Source: Gamsiella multidivaricata
Lineage: Eukaryota; Mortierellomycota; Mortierellomycetes; Mortierellales; Mortierellaceae
Direction: 5' to 3'
DNA length: 64,000 nucleotides
Assembly (NCBI RefSeq): GCF_025024155.1
Contig: NW_026251715.1
Span: 1-64,000 of the forward strand
Shown here: positions 1 through 10,613 of the stretch, one piece after another
Layout: each line of letters begins with the position of its first letter
Numbering within the stretch: the stretch's first letter is position 1
Notes under the pieces: generated by a model
Seen by the model: only the letters and a program-made list of their open reading frames with translations
The model's database searches: none
Told to the model about the DNA's origin: nothing
Position numbers and translations under genes: made by a program

Positions 1-2522
1 TGAATGTCCAATACTGAAGAAAGCAGGGCAAAGGAAAAAAAAAAAAAAAAAAAAAAAAAAAAGTGAAAAGAAAAAGATGTTAGATCAAATGCAGTTGAAG
101 AATATCTACTAACAACCTTGGAGGAGATATCAGTCAGCCAACTCACCAGTAGATAGTCTTGAGGTTGAACTTTTTCAGTGCAGCCTCGATGTCCTTGCCG
201 CTGCGCTCGAAAACAAACCGCGCATTATCCATGATGCCCTTGTGAACAAGGCCACCTTTGTAAGGATAGTACTCGCAAACCAGATCGGTCATGGCGTCCG
301 TAATGCTCTGTCGATATGCCCCATCGTTGTGAATAACAAAATATATCGCATTAGAACATACTCTCATAAAAAAGCCACAAGATCATGATAATGTACAAGT
401 CCTTACAAAAGTGCCACGGATGATGATACAAAGCGCATTGTACTTGGGATCGCGGACGATGTAGTAGCTAGGCACGAGGGCAGTCCTCTTATCAAAATGC
501 CACACGATCATATCCTCCTTCTTCAGCTTGAAGTAGTCCATCACGTTCTTGCGGTCCGAGTTGAAGCGGACAAAGTCTGGAGAGCATGTAAAAAAAACAC
601 ACAATATAGATCAGCAAATGAAGGTAGTGATTTGATTTCCTATTGTAATCACTATATTAGTCATGACAACGAATGCGAACGTACTTAATGGGGCCACCTT
701 GAAACTGTAGCCAAAGTATACCCATGGAAGGGAGCCGTACGAGGCGATAGCAAGACGCACAAAATGGCGGGCTTTCTCGAGGATGTCGATGTTGTCAAAT
801 GCTCTGTTGGTCGTGGGCCTATTCACATCACACGCGACATTAATACGACAAAAACCAATTAAAACCCCCTCAAAAGAATCCAATTCAAGCATAAAAAAAA
901 CCATGGACAGCCTTCAATGGAACTTACGTTGGATGGCGCTCGTAGTGCTTTTCCACAATATGGAAGCCCTTCCAAAACTCTGACCGCGACAGATTCCATC
1001 CATGACCAAAGAACGAACTGTACATCAGCTGGATATCTTTGAAGGCAGATCGTGTCTGTTCAGAGAACAGATTGAACTTGGCCTTCTTGCCTTTTCCTTT
1101 GTGTCCACTGCCCTGGCCTTCTCCTGACCGGTTCAGATACATGTCCTTCTTTGCCTGATCGCCGTTTGCCATAATCCCCGCCATCAATTCCTCCTCTCGC
1201 TTCCGATCAGCTTCCGTGAGGTGTTCGCCCTTGACCGTGTGCTCATGACTCAACCCGTTCTCGATATCCTCATCAAATTCGGCATTGTCCCCGTCAATAT
1301 ATCCGTCACCATAGCTCAGTCCGGACTCATCCCATGAACGAACGGTATCCTGAGAAGTGTTATTGTCCGAATGCCACTGAAACGAATTAAGAGGCGATCC
1401 GGGCGATCCAAGGGATCCGGGTGACTGAGGGAATATAGGCGACAGAGGCGGAGAAGTAGGCGAGCTCGCTGTTCCGTAGTAAAGTGGGAGATTCGGTGGA
1501 GACGAGGGCATTTTTAGAATCCTTCCTGACTGCTGAGGATCTCCCGATTGAATGCCGCGTTGAATGATAACGGGTGCTGATGTCGATTTGACAAGTTCAG
1601 GAGCCTCTGATTCTCTAGAAGAGGCCAGTGGCAGGAGTTGCTCCGAGTGGTATCTAGGAACATCGCTGAGGTGGTTATCTCCAAGTGTTGATGAGTCTGT
1701 CGAGAGCGACGAATCCATGGAACGGTTGGTGTGTGAACGCGACGTTCGGGTGGCATTTCTTGATACGTAGTCTTGACCATTCGACCCGCTTGCTGATGTG
1801 CCGTTGACGTTGCTCTGCCTTTCCAGTCCTGTGCCGAGATGAGCAAAGAGAGAATTCTGTGTCTGGTCTTCGAAGTGCAAAGTAGCCTGGATGGTGATCA
1901 TGCCGACTTCGACGCCGTTCATGGCCATCTGTACATACGATTCGCTTCGGGTAGGACGGCGAGGGTGCGTCCTTACGGTGACATCATTTCCGTTTTCGGA
2001 TCCTTTGGTGATGATAATATCCTCCTTATTTTCGCTGTGAAGAGGGTCGTGCTCGTTGTGATGATGGAGAACGCTGGACCCGAACTTGGAATACGATCCA
2101 TGCTTGAAGAGCGGAAGATCAACCTCAAATACGTCGTCATGTTTCTTACAGAACGCAGCGGCATCAAAACGCGTCGACAAGACCGATTGTTCGGGCTCCG
2201 TATTGTCATCCCCGTCATTATCATACTTGTTCCCGACCTTCTTCTGAAGATCGCGCAGGGGCAAGTAAGCACGACCGATCTTGATGTGCTGGTTGAATGC
2301 TTTCTTGACATCATATACATCAATCTTGATGATGTCAAAGGTCATATTGTGGACGGTCGTCTGGAAATCGAACACTTGATGGGTATGATCGCCGAGGTTC
2401 TTGGCGGGCTTTGTGGCCTGGGTGATGTTTTGGAGCTTTAATTTGACCTGGGTCTTGTCATGCAGACCATTGCAGCTAAGACTGCGAAGCCGCAGGGAAA
2501 GGTATTCTAGGCGCGATGACAT
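1..2522 (-). CDS. C2-domain diacylglycerol lipase (class 3 lipase), 3' part beyond window
   Basis: Predicted sn-1 diacylglycerol lipase of the DAGL type, which releases a fatty acid from diacylglycerol at membranes. Exons read right to left: 2522-928, 818-685, 576-407, 307-147 and 13-1; phases add up without a stop and give 691 visible residues. Residues 1 to about 150 resemble a C2 domain (FDIIKIDVYD, IGRAYLPLRDL). Residues about 160-500 are disordered and rich in S/P/T. The alpha/beta hydrolase part starts near 500 and includes LCIIIRGTFSITDAMTDL, typical of lipase class 3. Joining exon 4 (ends at 147) to the 13-nt start of exon 5 gives YCIGHS, the beginning of the GHSxG nucleophile elbow, so the catalytic Ser (about residue 691) is the last codon in the window. 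The catalytic Asp and His must lie outside. The start at 2522 is the first ATG, just before the C2 domain. A generic class 3 lipase is the alternative call. Confidence 0.85.
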
Positions 2523-4913
2523 TGGATTAATTAATTAATCCGAAAAAAGCAGGCTGGGACAACGTTGAACATGCAGTGCGGCATGATTCAGCATACCTGG
2601 TACGACTGTCAAGATCAAAGTCAAGAGTGTGCAGTGTTTCCCGAGGCAAGAGTTATGTTTAGATAAAGGTCAATGTGTCAAGATAGCGGCCTTTAGAGCA
2701 CATGAAGATGACAACGAGGGTCAATTGATGCGGGATTCTCTTACGTTCAACACATAGCCCAATGCCTATAGGGGTATTGAAGGATGTGTCACTGTCTGAG
2801 CGAGAGGCGGCACTCAGCTGAGTCTGGAGGTCTACTGCATGGACATGGACATGTATGTTAATATGAAGGGTCATTCAGCACAAAAGGGCTCGTGCTTTGT
2901 TTGGCCTGGTCGTTGCTGTACGACCAACATGTCCAACCACAGATGGAGCAAATCCAGTTTGGATTGGCGGCTTTTTATGCAAATGCGAACCGAGGACTAA
3001 AAATAAGAAGGATTGCAACGGTGTAACCGGTTTACTTGCCATTGGTGCTGTTGGCCTTGGATGGGGCGATGCTTCCTGTTTTTGGGTGAGCCTTTTCGAG
3101 TGCTGTGCCGAGGGTAACGGGTACAGCGGGGATGCTTTCGGTGGCCATTGGGTTGGGTCGTTTGGATTGATAAATATTTCTACCGAGAGGGGAGGAGGGG
3201 AGGAGGGGAGGGGGTATAGTTTGATGAGGATAATGGGAGCGTTCAACAGTCAATGGAGGAAGGTATTTGTCGCAATGGAGGAGCTGGGCGTTGGAGTGAG
3301 GAGGAGGGTATAATAACGTCAGGATTCAGGCCGGGTATGGGCGAGGGAAGGGAAGAGGTGAGGGGAGGAGTGAAGGAGAGGAGAAGAGAAGGAAGCGGTG
3401 AGCGGGCTTAGTGGCAACACTGGGGGAGTGTGACAGTCGACTGGGGGAACGTATTGCCCTGGCGAATAGGATTAAGCGGGGGTAGTGAGACTCCACTGGC
3501 AGCAGTCGTGGGGTTATATTCGTCCTAGCAGTTTAGTAGTTTTTGGTGGCAAACGCGTTTCTCGCTGGTGTGGAGATGAGAAAAGGAGGAGTCGATGGGT
3601 GAAGAACGAAAGAGGGCGCCTTGGCCCTTTCAGACCCCATGTCCTGCTCCTTTTTATACTGTGTCTGCTCAGGGCTGCAATCCCTACAGTCGAGTCTATT
3701 TACAATGCAGCTGCGTTGTTTGTGTATCCTGTCATTTATTTAACACATGAAAAGGAATCAACAACCCACAGCTGCTCCACAGGCACCCTCCATCGACTAA
3801 TGCACTCACCCACACTTTTGGCTGCTGCTCAACTCTAATAGATTTCCTCGAAACAAGATTAGCATGCATGTATTGAACAAAGGTTTGAACACAAATGGTG
3901 TTGCCATCTTGACACTTATTCATCCGATACAAAGTATGCATTACTGTACTGAAATGCAATCTGAGCCAGCAGTCCCTTGTCATTGCAGCCGAAATAGTCT
4001 AAAAGATACCTGATGATGAAGAGGAAAAAGAAGTAGGCGTGTTTATCGGCAACGCAACCGGATGGCATCCCAATGAGCGGAGGAAAGACCATAGAGAAGA
4101 CCGAAGCTTTGCCTTCTTTCTCGTTCTTGGGTCCTTGTCCTACGTATCGCCGCCTTCATAAAACGAACGAGGGCGCGCTCCCTGTAGACTACCGGCAACA
4201 TGTGCTATTCGTCAACGGCAATTCTTTTTGGGGGGAACGAGGACACACGTTTATCGTCATCTCCACTATAACCTCAGCCGCATTTTAGTAGGATTACTTC
4301 AGGCTTATTTTTTTTGATCAAGGTCTAGCTAGCTACCTTAATGTTGCTTACGGAGAATGATTATGAAAGTAATGCCGAAAAAGATGGCAATTTCCCCCAA
4401 AGACATCTCAAGACACTCAAGAATTAATGGCCTGACACCCCGCCATGGTCACCGACGGCAGTGCCTGTAGGGGCAAGGGAGGAGAGGGGAGACCCATGTA
4501 CGGATTTCCAACTCCGAGCGTGGATGATTGTGGGTGGGCCTGTGGGGGGGAACCGAGTCGGTCTCTGGCCTCCACATGTTACTGCAGATGCATACATGAA
4601 CAAGGGCGCGGACATGTACCTGGAGATAAGAAGAGCCTTGATAATGTCCATGCACAGACATAGCATAAACGCGAAGAGAAAAGGCGGTGTTCATGTGGGT
4701 TTCAACGGGCGCCATTGGTGCCGTACGTGTGTGTATGTATGTATGTATGTATGTCTGTATGTCTCTTTTCAATGCTACGCGTTCCAAAACGGCTGCTCTA
4801 AATGGCGTGACGTTGATTTGCATCAAGGGCATAAGTCGTCAAATGAACGGATCCGTCCTTTCCTCTTTCCGCACTCAAATATACTCAATAATATCACTAT
4901 CAGCAGCATAGCC
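2523..4913. other. Intergenic region between divergent DAG lipase and centrin-like genes
   Basis: About 2.4 kb with no ORF that looks like a protein and no RNA gene I can recognise. It must hold both 5' regions, because the flanking genes are divergent. A G-rich stretch lies at about 3180-3400. A TGTA-type tetranucleotide repeat lies at about 4731-4762. The frame of the centrin-like gene stays open upstream to about 4461, but that part is not protein-like. Confidence 0.6.
4731..4762. repeat. (TGTA)n tetranucleotide microsatellite
   Basis: About seven TGTA/TGTC units in the leader of the centrin-like gene, roughly 150 bp before its ATG. Confidence 0.8.
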
Positions 4914-5814
4914 ATGGCGACACGCGGCAGCAAAGGAAAAGGCACATCTGGCTCAGATTCGGCAGGAGTATCGCCAGCCTACTATCAAGAACTCAAGGAG
5001 ACCTTTCAACTTTATGACACTGAACACAGGGGAGTTCTATCGACCAAGAAACTGCGTCTTGCGATGAGAACCCTTGGCTTTGAGGCTACGATGGATGAGA
5101 TCGAGGAAATCGTACAGGAGATGCCGTCTCTCAGCGTACATCAGACCAAGAAGAGACCAAAGAACAAGCAACGAGCAATGAATGGCAAGGGCACGCAGGA
5201 TAGGGCATCACTTAAGAGTGCGGTCAAGGAGTCCGAGTCGTCTGTATCAGCGTCGGCAGCGGGTGCACGACGGAGCTCTAGGACAGCTGCAGTGGCATCA
5301 CGATCTGGACAGAAGAAATATGCGGATTCTGACGATGAGTCGAGTGGTGATGATGAGGACGCGTACGAAGACGAACGTGAAGGGGCCGCCGCAGAGGAAG
5401 AAGAGGATACGGATGACAACTACGACGGGCAGCTTTATTTCACATTGAAGGACTTTATTACAATCATGTCTCCAAACGAGGTAGGGTCGCCCGAGTCTTC
5501 GACCAAATTCCTTGCATGTTCATATGTTCATATTAGGAACCACCCGTCTTCTTTTTGCTTATTGCTGCCATTTTACCATTGTTCTGTTATAGGAGCAACA
5601 TGCTCAGGACGAGGTCTCTCGAGTCTTTCAGTTGTTTGATACTCAAGGAAAGGGTTCCATCCGCATTGAGGATTTGAGACGGGTAGCCACAGAACTGAAC
5701 ATCCCATTGAAAGACGAGGAGCTGCGGGAGATGATCGAGGAAGCCGATAGGGACGGCACCGGCGGGGTCAAAGAGCAGGAGTTCGCAAAGATCATGAAGA
5801 AGACCGGTTTTTGA
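4914..5814 (+). CDS. CDC31: Centrin-like EF-hand protein with acidic insertion
   Basis: Centrin/Cdc31-type calcium-binding protein. Centrins act at spindle pole bodies or basal bodies and in the nuclear-pore TREX-2 complex. Two exons, 4914-5480 and 5593-5814 (donor GTAGGG, acceptor TAG), give 262 residues; usual centrins are about 160-175. EF1 (loop from about D35, DTEHRGVL) lacks the usual Glu at position 12. EF2 is split: after its first helix (IEEIVQEM, to residue 70) comes about 95 residues of basic then Ser- and Asp/Glu-rich sequence (about 71-165), followed by [21 protein letters not shown]3 (FDTQGKGSI) is degenerate. EF4 ([14 protein letters not shown], about 240-254) is canonical. The C-terminus [10 protein letters not shown] matches the centrin ending. 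The ATG at 4914 is the first protein-like Met and has a good context (GCCATGG). AATAAA follows at 5838-5843. It could instead be a calmodulin-like paralogue. Confidence 0.85.
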
Positions 5815-5837
5815 GGGATGTCTAACCAAGCATGGAT

Positions 5838-5843
5838 AATAAA
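5838..5843 (+). terminator. Candidate poly(A) signal AATAAA of the centrin-like gene
   Basis: AATAAA lies 24 nt after the stop codon. It is a consensus match only. Confidence 0.4.
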
Positions 5844-6094
5844 AATGTCTTTGCACTGCTATTTGTTGTTGAACATGGGCCTTGTTCTTACGATAGGCGT
5901 GCTTTTTTGTTTGGCTTCGATGGTTGCGACCAATGCTTTGTCTTGGCATGGTTAAAAAACAGCTGCGGGAAGGGACAGAAAATTATTCTTTCCAGTTCTT
6001 TTCACACACACACACTCTACAATTCCACACATACCACACTCCATTGATAACAAAAAAAAAACTCCAAAAACACTCGCAGCTAGCTAATCGCATA

Positions 6095-9000
6095 ATGATG
6101 CAACATCAGAGAGCTGGTCAAGGCGCAAGTGTGCCGATCAGTCTGACACCCAACGCCCGTCGACCTGACAATGGTGGCCGCAGTGGCAAGGCGATTCAAG
6201 TTCGAACAAACTTTTTTGCCATCAACAAAGTATGTTTATTGTCTTTTGGCTCTGAGCAAAAGGTGTGCACGGTAGCGCTGAGACATAAACTAACGCCTCT
6301 ATGGACACCGTATCTCTTTTGTCGCAGCTAGAGGTTGACACCATCTGGCACTACGATGTGTCGTTCACTCCAACGATCCCCGCTGAGAAGGCGCGCAGGG
6401 TAAGGAGCTGAAGACCTGTTGTTCAGTAGCTGTAATTCGGCGAGTGAGCGGCAGCTGATGAATGCACGAATACTGACCATTGGCCCGCGCTATTCTTTTG
6501 CAGCTGTGGAAGCTGATTGAGGACTTTCCCGAGCTCGCGAAGCACAAGGTTGTCTTTGACGGCCGATGCAACGCATATGCGTCGCAGGAGCTCACTGTTG
6601 AAAGATTGACGCGCAAGGTTGAGCTGCCCGAGGATGGGGTGTCGGCCCCCGCACCCGCACCCGCTCGCGCCTCCTCGTCTTCCGCGCCTGCTCGCGCTGC
6701 GTCTTCGTCCTCTGCCCCCGCCTCGGGAGCAGGCGCGAGGAAGAAGAACGAAATTACCGTCAAGATCAATCGCGTGGCGAGAATTGACCTCGAGGAGCTC
6801 CATCGATTCCTCCGTCGTCAGGGGCCCGTCACTCCAGGATGCTTCACAGCCATCCAAGGTGTTCTATCAGATCATTTGGTCCTTTCGATCAAACTGTGTC
6901 TTGCCTCGCATCTACTAACCCTCAGTGCTATCTCTCTAAACCTAGCATTGAACGTGGTCATGTCCCATAAGTTGTTCTCGGAGATGGTCAATGTCGGTCG
7001 CTCCGCTTACACCCCCAACAATGCATCGGATCTTGGCGGAGGCATCGAGAAATGGGATGGAGTTTTCCAGTCCGTTCGCCCCGGTCAAAATGGTCTCTAT
7101 GCGAACATTGATATCGCATCGACAGCCTTCATCAAGGGAGGAAATGCCGCCTCTCTGATGGCTGAAGTCCAGAATGTCCGAAACATTGCGGATTTGCGAA
7201 ATCTCCACAGGCGCCAATTTGTCGACCTTCAGCGACACTTCAAGGGTTGCTCCTTCACTGTAAACCACCGAGGAGGGGCGCACAAGAGAAAGTATGCTCT
7301 ACCTCATGATGTGCAAATTTGTTATGCCTTTTTTTTCATCTATGCTTACTCAAAGATACACACCTGGCATCAATTTCGAATTAGGTACAAGGTGTCCCAG
7401 GTGAGCATGATGCCTGCGGACAAGGTTTTCTTCGAGCAAGAGACGAACGGAGGAGCCAAGAAGAAAGTCTCCATTCCGGAGTATTACACGGCCGCGTACA
7501 AGCTCAAGTTGCAGTACCCCTTCTTGCCGTGTCTTGGCGTCAAGGGTCGCGACGGACCCCTCTACTTCCCGGCTGAGATCTGCAACATCGTTCCTGGCAG
7601 ACGCTACCAGAAGAAGGTAAGAGAAAATATAATATATTTGGCGATACGCCTATGGACGCGGCATGCTGTGGTTCCTTCCATGTATCTGACCTTTTTTTTT
7701 TTTTTTTTTTTGTAATTGCAACCTGAATATAGCTGAACGAGGAACAGACCGCCGCGATGATCAGAACGACCTGTATTAAGCCTGACCAGCGGGCTGTCAA
7801 GATCAAGAATCTGCTCCCACTCTTGGACTTTGATCGTAACAGGTACTTGAAGGGCTTCCAAATGGAGATCTCTAAGGAAATGACCACCGTTCCTGCGCGT
7901 GTGTTGGCCCCGCCCGATGTCATGTACCGCGGTGGTGTCTCCGTCCGCCCCAGTTACGGTAGTTGGCAGGTATGGTTAACGACCCATGTAGGGGTTTCAG
8001 GTCACAACCGCGACAAAGACTTCAGTGCACTCATCGTAACCTCCCTTATTAGCTGAACCCGTCGCGAAAGATGGTCCAGGGCTCCACGCTTTCGTCGTGG
8101 GGCGTTCTGATCTACGAAAGGGAGGAGTAAGTATATATATGCCCTATGTGTTTTATAAATTGCTGGTCAACAGATGACGGAGCAGACCATACTGAGCAGC
8201 TTACTCACTCCACTCACCTCACTCACTCCACACTACTACAGTCGCCTCAGAAGGGATGCTGTCCAGCATTTTATCCGCGAATTGAACGCGACACTCGTTG
8301 AGAACGGTAAGTTATTTATTAATTCTATGTTGTTTTTTATGGCCTGTGGCTAACAACAATCCTCTGACATGTTTGATATACTTTCTCCTTGCTTTTTCTT
8401 TTTTTTTAAGGCATGGACGTGAGACAGCGAGCTCCCCCGGTTATGTATGCTGCTGCCGGTAGTCTGGAAAAGAATGTCGAGTCCATGATCGCAAGGATCC
8501 AAGAACAGTTCAAAGCCCCTCCGCAGTGTAAGTCTGCGGTAGCATCTCGTTGATCCGTACTCAAAAAATGGGAGAGAGAGAGCGAGAGAGAGCGAGAGAG
8601 AATACTGCTTATGTCTATGGTATGCTAACAGAATCGGAGATCGGTTGCCATCATTTTTTGACGAACAGTGATTTTGGTCGTGATGCCGTCCAAGTGTCAG
8701 ACATATTCTGCCATCAAGACGTACTGTGAGACGGTCCACAGGATCGGTGTGATGACCCAATGTGCCCTGTCCAGGAACGTCCTGCGTGCGAATAAGCAGT
8801 ACTGTGGAAACATTGGATTGAAAATTAACGCCAAGGTGAGCAAGCTAACGGCATTGCATTGCATTTTTCTCTATTTTTTTTTTTTTGTTGCATCAAGTTC
8901 TGGGTGTTGTACGGCAGATAAAAAAAATAGAATAACTACTGACCATATTTCTCTTTTTTTTTTTTTTTTAAAAAAAATGAATTAATTATATTAGCTTGGT

Positions 9001-10252
9001 GGTATGAACAACAATCTCAAGGGAACAGCAATTCCCTTCCTTTCTCAGAAGCCGACCATGATTATCGGAGCGGATGTGACCCATCCTGCTCCTGGAGAGA
9101 CCAAGCCGTCGATTGTTGCGGTCGTGGCCTCGATGGACGAGCATGCGTTCCGTTACAGTGGCAGGACTAAGCTGCAGGACAGTGGTGTTGAGGTACTGTT
9201 CTCGAAATGCTTTTTTTTTTTTTTTTTTTTTTTTGGGACAATGTATGCCGATGTCGGGTTATGCTTTTTGGATCACTAAAATATATATTATTTTATTCAC
9301 TGTTGCCAAAAAAAAAAAAAAAAAAAAAAAAAAAAACATAGGTCATCGATGAGTTGAAGGATCTGGTGCGTGAGCTGTTACTGGCGTTCCATCAACGGAA
9401 CAAGAAATGTCCTGAACGGATTCTCTTCTACCGCGACGGAGTCTCTGAGGGACAGTATGCGGAGGTCATGCGAACGGAGGTGCAGGCTGTGAAGCAGGCT
9501 TGCACACAATTGGACGGTAAAGCTGCGGCGCATTGCTTTCTTTGGAGTGTTGTATATCAGACCGCCTTGACAGGTTGACAGGTTGACAGGTTGACAGGCT
9601 GCATTGGTAGCGTTGCTAAACAGCCTTTTTTCATTTTTACATGTAATTTTTTTTATGGTCGTAATAGCGAACTATCGACCTCCAGTGACCTTCTGTGTGG
9701 TGAAGAAGCGTCATCATGCACGCTTGTTCCCGATGCACCCGAATGATGCGGATCGATCGGGCAATTGCGTTGCAGGCACAGTTGTCGATACGGTGATTAC
9801 GCATCCGACCGAGTTCGATTTCTGTAAGTGTATCTCTGTGTGTGCTGTTCATATAGAAGGATGTGCTAAAGATGCTAAGCTGTTGTATGATTTTTTTCCC
9901 TTCTTCTTGTTGTTTGTAGACCTGCAGAGTCATGGAGGTCTACAGGGCACATCGCGTCCGACGCTGTATCATGTGCTGATGGATGAGAACAGGTTCACGT
10001 CGGACACGCTTCAGGAGTTGACCTATCGTCTGTGCCATGTGTACGCGCGATGCTCCAAATCTGTGAGCATTGTGCCCTCAGTGTACTATGCCCATCTGCT
10101 GGCGTACCGTGCGCGACATTACCAGGGACAGGACAGTTCGGACACGGAAAGTGTTTTGAGCTCTGCGGGTGGTAGTAGTTCTTACGCGCCTATCTTTGAT
10201 ACCTCGGTACGTGGAAAAATATGTGTGTGTGTGTGTGATTATTATGCAATAT

Positions 10253-10287
<35 letters not shown>

Positions 10288-10397
10288 AATGTCTTTTAGG
10301 CGGGTGGATGTGGATATGAACATTTTCTTCTAAAACTAAGACATTATTGTTTCTGTGTTCATAGAACGGCATCAAGAACTTGATGTACTTTGTGTAA
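6095..10397 (+). CDS. AGO: Argonaute, slicer-competent
   Basis: Small-RNA-guided effector of RNA silencing, 882 residues. Exons: 6095-6229, 6328-6399, 6504-6858, 6946-7291, 7385-7616, 7733-7969, 8053-8126, 8242-8306, 8411-8527, 8669-8835, 8995-9192, 9342-9516, 9668-9823, 9920-10206, 10365-10397; all phases join without a stop. An N domain (about 30-180, with an Ala/Ser/Pro linker) leads to [16 protein letters not shown] (DUF1785-type linker), PAZ (about 210-360), MID (about 440-600) and PIWI (about 600-860). The slicer tetrad is intact: D627 (IIGADVTH), E666 (SGVEVIDEL), D698 ([10 protein letters not shown]), H835 ([14 protein letters not shown]). The C-terminus NLMYFV matches the conserved MYFx ending and comes from a 33-nt last exon. 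The first of two adjacent ATGs was taken as the start. There is no Piwi-clade feature; it is Ago-clade. No Dicer or RdRP is in the window. Confidence 0.97.
9211..9336 (+). repeat. T24 and A29 tracts within Argonaute intron 11
   Basis: Twenty-four T (9211-9234) and 29 A (9308-9336) flank about 73 nt inside one intron (9193-9341). The A tract sits four bases before the 3' splice site. Confidence 0.9.
9567..9598 (+). repeat. Four tandem copies of TTGACAGG in Argonaute intron 12
   Basis: An 8-bp unit repeated perfectly four times, about 50 nt after the donor at 9517. Confidence 0.9.
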
Positions 10398-10456
10398 GTT
10401 GCGACAGACGCGACTACCAATTTTTGGACTATAATTTTACAGTGTTATCCGGGTTT

Positions 10457-10457
10457 C

Positions 10458-10506
<49 letters not shown>
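10457..10506 (+). repeat. (CAA)n microsatellite
   Basis: About 16 CAA units, 60 bp after the Argonaute stop, leading directly into the A/G-rich tandem repeat. Confidence 0.9.
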
Positions 10507-10507
<1 letters not shown>

Positions 10508-10509
10508 AA

Positions 10510-10613
10510 AAAAAGAAAAAGAAAAAAGAAAAGAAAAGGAAAACGAAGAACGAAAAAGAAAAAGAAAAAAGAAAAGAAAAGGAAAACGAAGAACGAAAAA
10601 GAAAAAGAAAAAA
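10510..10613 (+). repeat. 43-bp A/G-rich tandem repeat, about 2.4 copies
   Basis: The copies at 10510-10552 and 10553-10595 are identical and end in GAAGAACG. A partial third copy runs to about 10613. Confidence 0.85.

Noticed and set aside
4461..4913. In-frame upstream extension of the centrin-like gene
   Set aside because: The frame is open, but the translation is repeat-derived (VCMYVCMYVC) and unlike centrin. The ATG at 4914 has good context and starts just before conserved sequence.
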